Assembly: GCF_026967795.1 (NCBI RefSeq)
Contig: NZ_JAPVBH010000003.1
Span: 248,001-312,000, forward strand
Length of the DNA stretch: 64,000 bases
DNA from: Modestobacter sp. VKM Ac-2986
GTDB taxonomy: Bacteria > Actinomycetota > Actinomycetes > Mycobacteriales > Geodermatophilaceae
Direction: 5' to 3'
Positions 32,404-40,224 of this stretch are shown one piece after another; position 1 is the stretch's first letter, and each line of letters opens with the position of its first letter. Under the pieces are notes generated by a model that saw only the letters and a program-made list of their open reading frames with translations, made no database searches and was not told where the DNA came from. Both the position numbers and the translations under genes were made by a program.

Positions 32404-33003
32404 GTGACCCGAGCGTTCCGGCAGCAGGCCGACGACCAGATCCTCGACCGGGCTGCGGCGCTGTTCGCCCAGCACGGGTTCGCGCACACCTCGGTGCAGG
32501 CCGTCGCCGACGCCGTCGGGCTGTCCAAGGCCGGGCTGCTGCACCACTTCCCCAGCAAGGACGCCCTGCACGCCGCCGTGCTGGCCCAGTCCACCGCGCT
32601 CGGGCAGCAGGTCGTCGACCTGGTGGAGCACCTGCCGCTCGGGCCCGAGCGTGACCGCCGAGCCGTGGAGGCGCTGACCGACGTCGCGCTGGCCCACCCC
32701 GGCCTGATCGCCCTGATGCTCGACCCGGTCACCCGGGGTGGGGACGACGGCTCCGACGAGGGCCCGACCGGCGCCGGCGAGGCCGCGCTGCGCGCCTTCG
32801 GCGTCGACCCCGCGACCGCCGACACCGAACGGGTGGTCCGGGTCGTCGGGGCGCTGGCCGCCATGGCCGTCCTGTCCCTCGCCGCCGCCCGGCACTCCCA
32901 GACCACCCAGTGGCGGCCCTTCGTGGTCGCCGCCTGCACCGACGCGCTCGGCCACCGCCGCCCGAGCACCGACACGTCCAGCCCCGACCAGGTGGAGGCC
33001 TGA
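32404..33003 (+). CDS. TetR-family repressor
   Basis: 199 residues, GTG start. Residues 8-55 are the TetR helix-turn-helix: ILDRAAALFAQHGFAHTS, VQAVADAVGLSKAGLLHHFPSKDALHAAV. The rest is a helical ligand domain. The MMPL exporter starts 3 bases after its stop, so the two are one transcript. The two perfect dyads just upstream are its likely own operators, so the protein should control itself, the exporter and the divergent SDR in response to an unknown ligand, probably the exporter's substrate. Confidence 0.92.
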   Translation: MTRAFRQQADDQILDRAAALFAQHGFAHTSVQAVADAVGLSKAGLLHHFPSKDALHAAVLAQSTALGQQVVDLVEHLPLGPERDRRAVEALTDVALAHPGLIALMLDPVTRGGDDGSDEGPTGAGEAALRAFGVDPATADTERVVRVVGALAAMAVLSLAAARHSQTTQWRPFVVAACTDALGHRRPSTDTSSPDQVEA

Positions 33004-33006
33004 CCC

Positions 33007-35187
33007 ATGGCTCTGTTGTTGTCCCGACTCGGTGCGCTCTCGCACCGGCACCGGCTGGCCGTCGTGCTGGTCTGGCTCGTGGTCCTCGTCGGCGGCGGGG
33101 TGGGTGCGGCCACGCTGGCCGGCACCACCTCGAACACCTTCTCCATCCCCGGCCAGGAGTCGACGACCGCGCTGTCGCTGATCGAGCGCGACTTCGGCGC
33201 CGGCGGCACCGGGGCCACCGCCCGGGTGGTCGTGCAGTCCCCCGACGGCTCCCCGCTGACCGCGGGCCCGAACGCCGCGGCCCTGACCGACCTGGTCGCC
33301 GACCTCGCCCAGCTGCCCGGCGTGGTGTCCGCGAGCAACCCGCTGGACCCGGCCGCGCCCGCGGTCAACGCCGACCAGACCGTCGCCTACAGCACCGTCG
33401 CCTACACCGAGCCCGTCGGCGGGGTCACCGTCGAGGAGCAGGACGCCCTCGTGGCCGCCGTGGACTCCGCGCGCGCCACCCGCCTCACCGTCGAGATCGG
33501 CGGCGAGGCGCTCACCGAGGCCGTGGGCGTCGGCGGTGCCGGCGAGGCCGTCGGCGTCGTGGTCGCCCTGGTCATCCTGGCCATCACCTACGGCACGCTG
33601 GTGACCGCCGGGATGAACCTGCTGACCGCGGTCATCGGGGTCGGCGTCGGCATCATGGGCATCACCATCGCCACCGGCTTCCTGGACCTGAACTCGACCA
33701 CCTCGGCGCTGGCCGGCATGCTCGGCCTGGCCGTCGGCATCGACTACGCGCTGTTCATCATCAGCCGCTACCGGCAGGAGCTGCGCCGCGGCGCCGACGT
33801 CGGCACCGCGGTCGCCACCGCCGTGGGCACCGCCGGCTCGGCCGTGGTCACCGCCGGGCTCACCGTGGTCATCGCGCTCGTCGGGCTGGCCGTGGTGGGG
33901 ATCCCGTTCCTCACCCAGATGGGCATCGCCGCGGCCGGCACGATCGTCGTCGCCGTCCTCGTCGCGCTCACCCTGGTGCCCGCGGTCCTGGCCTTCCTGG
34001 GCCGCCGCGCCCTGCCGAGGAAGCTGCGCCACGCCCCGGCGGAGACCGGCGACGCCCCGGCCCGCGGCCGCGGCTTCCTCGCCGGCTGGGTCACCGCCGT
34101 CACCCGGCACCGGGTGGTCGCCCTGCTGACCGCGGTGGTCGCCCTCGGCCTGGTCGCCGTCCCGTTCTTCTCGATGCGGACGACGCTGGTGCAGGCCCTG
34201 CCCGAGGACAGCACCCAGGGCCGCGCCGAGCAGTTGCTGGCCGAGGGCTTCGGCGAGGGCTTCAACGGCCCGCTGACCGTGCTCTTCCAGGGCGCCGGCG
34301 CGGCCGAGGCCGCCGCGGGCGCCAGCGGGGCGATCGCCGGCCTGACCGACGTGGTCGTGGTGACCCCGCCGGTGCCGAACGCCGACGGCACCGCGGCGCT
34401 GCTCACCGTGGTCCCGGAGTCCGGGCCCTCGACCGAGGCCACCGAGACGCTGGTCGCCGACCTGCGCGCCCAGCTCGCCGGGGTCGAGGGCGTGGACGCC
34501 TACGTCACCGGGTCCACCGCGGTCAGCGTCGACGTCTCGGAGTCCCTGGACGCCGCCCTGCCGGTCTACCTGGTGCTCGTCGTCGGCCTGGCGCTGGTCC
34601 TGCTGGTGCTGGTGTTCCGCTCGCTGCTGGTGCCGCTGATCGGCGTGCTGGGCTTCCTGCTCACCATCGGCGCCTCGCTCGGCGCGACCACCGCGGTCTT
34701 CCAGTGGGGCTGGCTGGCCGACGCGATCGGCGTGCCGAGCACCGGGCCGCTGCTGAGCCTGGCCCCGATCCTGGTCATCGGGATCCTGTTCGGGCTGGCG
34801 ATGGACTACCAGATCTTCCTGGTGTCCCGGATGCACGAGGCGCACAGCCACGGCACCCCGGCGCTGGAGGCCGTGCGCACCGGCTTCCGCCAGGCGGCCC
34901 CGGTCGTGGTCGCCGCCGCGCTGATCATGTTCTCGGTGTTCGCCGGGTTCTTCACCGGCGACGAGGCCACGATCAAGACCATCGCCTTCGCGCTGGCCAC
35001 CGGGATCCTGGTCGACGCCTTCGTCGTCCGGATGGTCGTCGTGCCCGCCGCGCTGGCGCTGCTGGGCGAGCGGGCGTGGTGGCTGCCGCGCTGGCTGCGC
35101 TGGCTCCCCCGGCTCGACGTCGAGGGCTCCGCGCTGGAGCACCGCACCGCCGCGACCGCCGAGCCGGTGGGCGCCGGCGCCCGCTGA
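33007..35187 (+). CDS. MMPL-family RND exporter
   Basis: 726 residues, about twelve membrane helices in two RND repeats with two periplasmic-side loops (about 40-165 and 385-500). The first repeat has MLGLAVGIDYALFIISRYRQEL and the second FGLAMDYQIFLVSRMHEAH; the Asp-Tyr pairs are the proton relay of MmpL proteins. MMPL exporters move lipids, siderophores or drugs out using the proton gradient. It is smaller than MmpL3 and has no long C-terminal tail. Co-transcribed with TetR; a hairpin follows the stop. Confidence 0.92.
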   Translation: MALLLSRLGALSHRHRLAVVLVWLVVLVGGGVGAATLAGTTSNTFSIPGQESTTALSLIERDFGAGGTGATARVVVQSPDGSPLTAGPNAAALTDLVADLAQLPGVVSASNPLDPAAPAVNADQTVAYSTVAYTEPVGGVTVEEQDALVAAVDSARATRLTVEIGGEALTEAVGVGGAGEAVGVVVALVILAITYGTLVTAGMNLLTAVIGVGVGIMGITIATGFLDLNSTTSALAGMLGLAVGIDYALFIISRYRQELRRGADVGTAVATAVGTAGSAVVTAGLTVVIALVGLAVVGIPFLTQMGIAAAGTIVVAVLVALTLVPAVLAFLGRRALPRKLRHAPAETGDAPARGRGFLAGWVTAVTRHRVVALLTAVVALGLVAVPFFSMRTTLVQALPEDSTQGRAEQLLAEGFGEGFNGPLTVLFQGAGAAEAAAGASGAIAGLTDVVVVTPPVPNADGTAALLTVVPESGPSTEATETLVADLRAQLAGVEGVDAYVTGSTAVSVDVSESLDAALPVYLVLVVGLALVLLVLVFRSLLVPLIGVLGFLLTIGASLGATTAVFQWGWLADAIGVPSTGPLLSLAPILVIGILFGLAMDYQIFLVSRMHEAHSHGTPALEAVRTGFRQAAPVVVAAALIMFSVFAGFFTGDEATIKTIAFALATGILVDAFVVRMVVVPAALALLGERAWWLPRWLRWLPRLDVEGSALEHRTAATAEPVGAGAR

Positions 35188-35195
35188 GGGGCGTA

Positions 35196-35227
35196 CCGCG
35201 GCCGGGGTGTCACATCCCCGGCCGCGG
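35196..35227 (+). terminator. 12-bp hairpin after the MMPL gene
   Basis: CCGCGGCCGGGG (35196-35207) pairs perfectly with 35216-35227 around TGTCACAT. Nine bases after the MMPL stop. It ends the TetR-MMPL transcript before the sigma factor operon. Confidence 0.75.
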
Positions 35228-35326
35228 CGGTGCTCTGTGGGCATGGACCTCGTCGGGCAGGGGCGACCGGGCGTCGTGGTGGACCTCGCGGTCCGCGCGC
35301 GGCGCCCGGCGCGAGAAGGTGGTGCG

Positions 35327-35836
35327 GTGACGGACGCGGCGGTGCGGGGTGACCTGGCCGAGGTGTTCCGCCGCGACTACCAGCGGGTCGTCGGCGTCGC
35401 CGCCCGCGTCCTCGGCTCGCGCGACGAGGCCGAGGACGTCGCCCAGGAGGTCTTCCTCGCCTTCAACCGGACGTCGGTGCCCGCCGGCGAGGCCACCGGC
35501 TGGCTCGCGGTGGCCGCCGCCCACACCGCGCTGAACACCATCCGCTCGGGCCGCCGCCGCACCTCCCGGGAGGTGGCGGTGGCCGCGACCGCCGACACCG
35601 TCGCCCCCGACGTGGCCGAGGCGGTGCTCACCGCCGAGGACCGCGCCCGGGTGCGCGCCGGTCTCGCCCGGCTGCCGCAGAAGCAGGCCGTGGCCCTGGT
35701 GCTGCGGCACAGCGGCCTGTCCTACGCCGAGGTGGCCGCGGCCCTCGACATGTCCCCCGGCAGCGTCGGCACCACCGTCCGCCGCGCCGAGTCCGCCCTG
35801 CGCAAGGAGATGGTCCGTCATGCGTCATCCGACTGA
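35327..35836 (+). CDS. ECF RNA polymerase sigma factor
   Basis: 169 residues from GTG 35327 (GAAGGTGG upstream); the open frame reaches 35207 but would start inside the terminator hairpin. Region 2 has VFRRDYQRVVGVAARVLGSRDEAEDVAQEVFLAFNR, split here as VLGSRDEAEDVAQEVF. Region 4 has LPQKQAVALVLRHSGLSYAEVAAALDMS and GTTVRRAESALRKEM. No extra domain follows. The last 17 bases overlap the start of the zinc-finger anti-sigma gene, so both are made in step. It should direct polymerase to a small regulon, probably including its own operon; no GGAAC-type promoter is evident. Confidence 0.9.
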   Translation: MTDAAVRGDLAEVFRRDYQRVVGVAARVLGSRDEAEDVAQEVFLAFNRTSVPAGEATGWLAVAAAHTALNTIRSGRRRTSREVAVAATADTVAPDVAEAVLTAEDRARVRAGLARLPQKQAVALVLRHSGLSYAEVAAALDMSPGSVGTTVRRAESALRKEMVRHASSD

Positions 35837-36896
35837 GGGCGTGCTGCGCCGGCTCGTCGACGAGCCCGCCGGCGTCTCCGACGCCGACCGCAGCCACGTC
35901 GCCGACTGCGCCACCTGCCTGGCCGGCCTGGCCACCGCCCGCGAGGACGCCGCCACCGTGCACGCCGCGCTGGACACCGGGGGCCCGGACGCCGAGCTGC
36001 CGGCCGCCTGGCAACGGCTGACCACCGGCCTGGCCGCCGACGCCCCGCGCCCGGCCCGGGCCCGCACCCGGCGCTCCCGGGAGCTCTTCCGCCGCCCGGT
36101 CGTGGCCACCGTCGCCGTCGGCGTCGTGCTGGCCGGTGCGGGCACCGCGGCCGCCAACGACTGGCTGCCGGTGTTCCGCACCGAGGCCGTCCAGCCGGTC
36201 GCCTTCGACACCGCCGACCTCGTCGCGCTGCCGGACCTCACCGGTTACGGCGACCTGGTGGTCAGCGGTGAGCCCGACGTGCACGCCGTGACCGACGCCG
36301 CCACCGCTGCGGCCGAGAGCGGCCTGTCCGTCCCGGAGGTGGCCGAGCTGCCCGACGGGATCACCGGCTCCCCCACCTACCAGGTGGGTGACCAGGTGAC
36401 CGCCACGTTCACGTACTCCGCCGACCGGGCCGCCGCGTCGGCCGCGGCCGCCGGCGAGCCGCTGCCGCCGACCCCGGCCGGGCTGGACGGCAGCGCCGTC
36501 CAGCTGGTCGCCGGTCCCGGCGTGGCCCAGGTCTTCGAGTCCCGCACCGGCGTGCCCGGCCTGGTGGTCGGCCGCGCCGTCGCCCCGACCGCGTCCTCCT
36601 CCGGCGTCCCGTTCGACACGCTGCGGGACCACCTGCTCTCGCTGCCCGGCCTGCCCGACGACGTGGCGGCGCAGCTGGCCACCTTCACCGCCGACGGCGG
36701 CACCCTGCCCCTGCCGGTGCCCGCCGACCGGGTGACCACCTCGGCCACCGACGTGGACGGCGTGCCGGCCACGGTGCTGGAGACCCGCGACGGGCTGCTG
36801 TCGGCCGTGGTGTGGGTGTCCGAGGGCACGGTGACCGTCGTGGCCGGGTCGCTGGACCCCGACGAGGTGCTCGAGGTCGCCCGGGAGCTGCGGTGA
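35820..36896 (+). CDS. membrane anti-sigma factor with ZAS motif
   Basis: 358 residues, ATG inside the sigma gene's end. H26-x3-C30-x2-C33 (HVADCATCL) is the zinc-associated anti-sigma motif. Residues about 93-112 form one membrane helix after RRSRELFRR, so residues 1-90 are cytoplasmic and hold the sigma factor. The outer 245 residues are a Thr/Val/Pro-rich sensor of unknown fold, much larger than in classic RsrA-type proteins, with the end GTVTVVAGSLDPDEVLEVARELR resembling an outer lipoprotein-like domain. Stop overlaps the ABC ATPase start (GTGA). Confidence 0.85.
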   Translation: MRHPTEGVLRRLVDEPAGVSDADRSHVADCATCLAGLATAREDAATVHAALDTGGPDAELPAAWQRLTTGLAADAPRPARARTRRSRELFRRPVVATVAVGVVLAGAGTAAANDWLPVFRTEAVQPVAFDTADLVALPDLTGYGDLVVSGEPDVHAVTDAATAAAESGLSVPEVAELPDGITGSPTYQVGDQVTATFTYSADRAAASAAAAGEPLPPTPAGLDGSAVQLVAGPGVAQVFESRTGVPGLVVGRAVAPTASSSGVPFDTLRDHLLSLPGLPDDVAAQLATFTADGGTLPLPVPADRVTTSATDVDGVPATVLETRDGLLSAVVWVSEGTVTVVAGSLDPDEVLEVARELR

Positions 36897-37852
36897 CGGC
36901 AGCAGGACCGGCCGGCGCCACCGCGCTGCTGGCCGACCTGCCGCCCGGGCCGGCCGTCTGGTGCTCGGGGCTGCGCAAGCGGTACGGCAGGCAGCAGGCG
37001 GTCAGCGACGTGTCGCTGGAGGTCGGCCGCGGCGAGGTGGTCGGGCTGCTCGGCCCCAACGGCGCGGGCAAGACCTCGGTGATCAAGATGCTGCTCGGCC
37101 TGGTGCGGCCCGACGCCGGTGAGGTGCTGCTGCTGGGGCAGGACGCCCGCCGCCCGTCGTCCCGGGCCCGGGTGGGGTACCTGCCCGAGCTGTTCCGCTA
37201 CCAGCCCTGGCTGACCCCGGCCGAGGTGCTGGCGCTGCACGTGCGGCTGTCCGGCGTGGCCGTCGGCACGGCGCGGCAGCGCGAGTGCCTGGCGCTGGTG
37301 GGGCTGGCCGACCGGGCCGGCGACCGGCTGGGCGGGTTCTCCAAGGGCATGCAGCAGCGCCTGGGGCTGGCCGTCGCCCTGGTCGCCGAGCCCGAGCTGG
37401 TGGTGCTCGACGAGCCGACCAGCGCGCTGGACCCCCTCGGCCGGGTCGACGTCCGCGACATCGTGCTGGCGCTGCGCGAGCGCGGCGTCGCGGTGCTGCT
37501 CAACTCGCACCTGATCGGCGAGGTCGAGCGGGTCTGCGACCGGGTCGTCATCCTCGACCGCGGCCGGGTCGCCGCCGCCGGGACGCTGGCCGAGCTGCTC
37601 GGCCAGCGGGAGGTCAAGCTGCACCTGACCGACCTGCCCGCCGGGGCGGCCGAGCGGCTGGCCGCAGCCGGCCCGGTCGAGCGCGAGGGCGAGTGGTTCA
37701 CCGTCGCGCTGCCTGCCGAGGACACCGGGACGGCGGTGCCCGACCTGGTCGGGGACCTGGTCGCCCTCGGGGTGCGGGTGCACGCGGTCGAGCCGGTGCG
37801 GATCAGCCTCGAGGAGCGCCTGCTCGGCATCCTCCGCGAGGGCGCCCGGTGA
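36893..37852 (+). CDS. ABC transporter ATP-binding protein
   Basis: 319 residues, GTG start overlapping the anti-sigma stop. Walker A LLGPNGAGKTS (52-62), signature GFSKGMQQR near 148-156, Walker B ELVVLDEPTSALDP (168-181), switch His in LLNSHLIGEVE. The C-terminal 90 residues are the extra domain usual in ABC-2 exporters (CcmA/NatA/YxlF-like). It powers the permease that overlaps its end. YxlF-type ATPases in Bacillus are also encoded with an ECF sigma factor (SigY), a suggestive parallel for this operon. Confidence 0.92.
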   Translation: MTAAGPAGATALLADLPPGPAVWCSGLRKRYGRQQAVSDVSLEVGRGEVVGLLGPNGAGKTSVIKMLLGLVRPDAGEVLLLGQDARRPSSRARVGYLPELFRYQPWLTPAEVLALHVRLSGVAVGTARQRECLALVGLADRAGDRLGGFSKGMQQRLGLAVALVAEPELVVLDEPTSALDPLGRVDVRDIVLALRERGVAVLLNSHLIGEVERVCDRVVILDRGRVAAAGTLAELLGQREVKLHLTDLPAGAAERLAAAGPVEREGEWFTVALPAEDTGTAVPDLVGDLVALGVRVHAVEPVRISLEERLLGILREGAR

Positions 37853-38700
37853 GCGCGGCGGGCACCGTCGTCACCGTCGCGGCGCTCACCCTGCGCGAGG
37901 CGACCCGGCGGCGGGTGCTGCTGGCGCTGGCCGTGCTCACCGTGCTGCTGCTGGCGCTGAGCGCCTGGGGCTTCTCCCGGCTGGCCGCCGAGGGGCTCAC
38001 CAGCGGCGAGGCCCGGCTGACCGCCTCGGTGGTGCTGAACCTGGTGATGTTCGGCTTCAGCCTCATCGCCGCGCTGGGCACCGCGTTCCTGGCCGGCCCG
38101 ACGCTGGCCGGGGAGACCGAGTCCGGAATCGCGCTGGCCGTGCTGGCCCGGCCGGTGCAGCGCTGGGCGTTCCTGCTGGGGAAGCTCACCGGGCTGGTCG
38201 CCTTCGGCGCCGGCTTCGTCGTGGTCGCCGGCCTCGCCGAACTGCTCGTCGTGCAGGCCACCGTCGGCTACTGGCCCCCCGACCCGGCTGTCGCGCTCGG
38301 CCTGCTCGCCGCGCAGACCGTCGTCCTGCTCACCCTCACCGTGCTGCTGTCCACGGCGATCTCCCCGATGGCCTCGGGCGTGGTCGCCGTCGGGCTGTTC
38401 TGCACGACCTGGGTGGCCGGGGTGGTCGGCGGCATCGGCGCCGGCCTGGGCAACGACTCCGTGGAGCGGGTCGGCACCGTGTCCCGGGTGCTGCTGCCCA
38501 CCGACGGGCTGTGGCGCGGGGCGATGCACGCCTTCCAGGACCCCTCGGCGCTGGTGCAGTTCGGTGGCGGCGCGGAGGCCGGGGCCTTCCCCTTCCTGAG
38601 CCAGACCGCGCTCAGCCCGGCCTACCTGGGCTGGGCCGCGGTCTGGGTGCTCATGGTGGGCGGGCTGGCCGCGCTGGCGTTCAGCCGCCGCGACCTCTGA
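37849..38700 (+). CDS. ABC-2 type transporter permease
   Basis: 283 residues, GTG start inside the ATPase stop. Six hydrophobic helices; the N-terminal ALTLREATRRRVLLALAVLTVLL and the loop PTLAGETESGIALAVLARPVQRWAFLLGKL are typical of NosY/YhaP-like ABC-2 permeases, and it ends AALAFSRRDL. Together with the ATPase it forms an exporter in the cytoplasmic membrane; cargo unknown. Last gene of the sigma / anti-sigma / ABC operon, followed after 4 bases by a strong palindrome. Confidence 0.9.
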   Translation: MSAAGTVVTVAALTLREATRRRVLLALAVLTVLLLALSAWGFSRLAAEGLTSGEARLTASVVLNLVMFGFSLIAALGTAFLAGPTLAGETESGIALAVLARPVQRWAFLLGKLTGLVAFGAGFVVVAGLAELLVVQATVGYWPPDPAVALGLLAAQTVVLLTLTVLLSTAISPMASGVVAVGLFCTTWVAGVVGGIGAGLGNDSVERVGTVSRVLLPTDGLWRGAMHAFQDPSALVQFGGGAEAGAFPFLSQTALSPAYLGWAAVWVLMVGGLAALAFSRRDL

Positions 38701-38704
38701 GCGA

Positions 38705-38736
38705 GCCCCCGCGTGCCCGGCCGGGCACGCGGGGGC
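38705..38736. terminator. 32-base perfect palindrome between convergent genes
   Basis: 16-base arms (GCCCCCGCGTGCCCGG and its complement) with no spacer, between the ABC permease stop (38700) and the end of the epimerase gene (38743). It works as a hairpin in either direction. Confidence 0.75.
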
Positions 38737-38742
38737 AGGAGC

Positions 38743-40050
38743 TCAGTCGTCGAACTCGAACACCGTGGTGGAGTCGTACACCTCGCCCGGGCGCAGCTCC
38801 GTGGACGGGAACTCCGGCTGGTTCGGGGAGTCCGGGAAGTGCTGGGTCTCCAGCGCCAGCCCGTCGCCCTGCCGGTAGGCGCCCCCGCCGGTGCCCACGA
38901 GCGTCCCGTCGAGGAAGTTGCCGGAGTAGAACTGCAGGCCCGGCTCGGTGGTGGAGACGGTCATCGTGCGGCCGCTGTCCGGGTCGTGCAGCACCGCCGC
39001 CTTCTCCAGCCCGTCCTCGGCGTCCGAGCCCTCCCGGTCCCCGTCGTCCTCCCGGTCGAGGGCCCAGTTGTGGTCGTAGCCCTGGCCGTACAGCAGCTGC
39101 TGGTCGGCCTGCCGGATCCGCTCACCGATCGCCACCGGCGTGCGGAAGTCGAACGGGGTGCCCTCGACCGGGGCGACCTCACCGGTGGGGATGAGCGTCT
39201 CGTCGACCGGGGTGTAGCCGCTGGCGGCGATCTGCAGCTCGTGGTCGTAGATCGTCCCCGAGCCCTCCCCGGCCAGGTTGAAGTACGAGTGCTGGGTCAG
39301 GTTGACCACCGTCGGGGCGTCGGTGGTCGCGCGGTAGTGCACGGTGAGCGCGCCCTCGGCGTCCAGCCGGTAGGTCACGGTGGTGGTGAGCGTGCCCGGG
39401 AAGCCCTGGTCGCCGGCCGGGCTGACCAGGTCCAGCTGCAGGGCCGCCTCGCCCTCGCCGCCGACCGGCTTCGCCGCCCACACCCGGTCGTCGAACCCCT
39501 CGGGTCCGCCGTGCAGCGTGTTGGGGCCGTCGTTGAGCGGCAGCTGGTAGCTCGCGCCGTCCAGCTCGAACGCGCCGGCGGCGATCCGGTTGCCGTACCG
39601 GCCGATGATCGAGCCGAAGTAGGGGTCGGTGTCGGCGGCGTAGCCGGCCACGTCGGGGAAGCCGAGGACGACGTTCTCCGCCTGCCCCCAGCGGTCGGGC
39701 ACCTCGAGGGTCTGGATGATGCCGCCGTAGGTCAGCACGCGCATCGTCACGCCGCCGTTGGTGAGCGTCCAGCGCTCGACGGGGGTGCCGTCGGGGGCGG
39801 TGCCGAAGGGCTCGACGGTGGCGGTCGCAGGACCCCCGGGGTGACCGGGGTGGCCCGGGTCGGTGCCGCCACCGGTGGCGCCGGCCGGGGAGACCAGGGT
39901 GCCGGCGAGCAGGCCGACGCCGGCCAGGGCCACGGCGGGCCCGGCGAGGAAGGGCCAGCGCCGCCTCCGGACCGGGGTCCCGGTGGGCTCTACCGGGGGG
40001 ACGTGCGAGGTGGGGTGCTCGGGCATGGGGACTCCGTCGTCCTCGTACAT
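38743..40050 (-). CDS. galM: secreted aldose 1-epimerase (mutarotase)
   Basis: 435 residues from ATG 40050; ATG 40026 (GGAG five bases upstream) is equally possible. The N-terminus has RRRRWPFLAGPAVALAG and a hydrophobic stretch ending SPAGATGG, a Tat- or Sec-type export signal. The galactose-mutarotase fold follows: FGSIIGRYGNRIA, NTLHGG (catalytic His), QHSYFNLAG (second His), DHNWAL, and LETQHFPDSPNQPEFP with the catalytic Glu in LETQHF. It interconverts alpha and beta anomers of hexoses, here outside the cell. An unusual acidic insert (DREDDGDREGSDAEDG) lies before the sheet holding the last motifs. Confidence 0.9.
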   Translation of the reverse strand: MYEDDGVPMPEHPTSHVPPVEPTGTPVRRRRWPFLAGPAVALAGVGLLAGTLVSPAGATGGGTDPGHPGHPGGPATATVEPFGTAPDGTPVERWTLTNGGVTMRVLTYGGIIQTLEVPDRWGQAENVVLGFPDVAGYAADTDPYFGSIIGRYGNRIAAGAFELDGASYQLPLNDGPNTLHGGPEGFDDRVWAAKPVGGEGEAALQLDLVSPAGDQGFPGTLTTTVTYRLDAEGALTVHYRATTDAPTVVNLTQHSYFNLAGEGSGTIYDHELQIAASGYTPVDETLIPTGEVAPVEGTPFDFRTPVAIGERIRQADQQLLYGQGYDHNWALDREDDGDREGSDAEDGLEKAAVLHDPDSGRTMTVSTTEPGLQFYSGNFLDGTLVGTGGGAYRQGDGLALETQHFPDSPNQPEFPSTELRPGEVYDSTTVFEFDD

Positions 40051-40079
40051 GGGTCCACCGGCGTTCTCGCGCGGCGGCC

Positions 40080-40125
40080 GGGCACGACGGTCCCCGTACC
40101 AGGAGCTGTGCAGGGGGTCGTGCCC
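40080..40125 (-). promoter_or_regulatory. hairpin in the galM leader
   Basis: GGGCACGAC (40080-40088) pairs with GTCGTGCCC (40117-40125), and TCCCC / GGGG inside can extend the fold. It lies in the roughly 90-base galM leader predicted from the promoter at 40149-40178. A known riboswitch class is not recognised. Confidence 0.35.
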
Positions 40126-40148
40126 ACGTGCAGTCCTCGAACGCCCCG

Positions 40149-40178
40149 ACCGTAGGGAGACCGGCGGAACACTGTCAA
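40149..40178 (-). promoter_or_regulatory. sigma-A-type promoter of galM
   Basis: On the minus strand TTGACA (40178-40173), 18 bases, TACGGT (40154-40149). A consensus -35 is rare in this DNA, so this is one of the better promoter calls in the window. Confidence 0.65.
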
Positions 40179-40224
40179 CCGGTGACGACGGCCCCGGAGC
40201 GGCCACGCTCGTACCCTGGGAGGG

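Noticed and set aside
35208-35254. TGTCACA followed by CGTC, like an ECF41 promoter ahead of the sigma gene
   Set aside because: The spacing is about 36 bases instead of 16-17, TGTCACA is simply the loop of the MMPL terminator, and the sigma factor lacks the SnoaL-like extension of ECF41.
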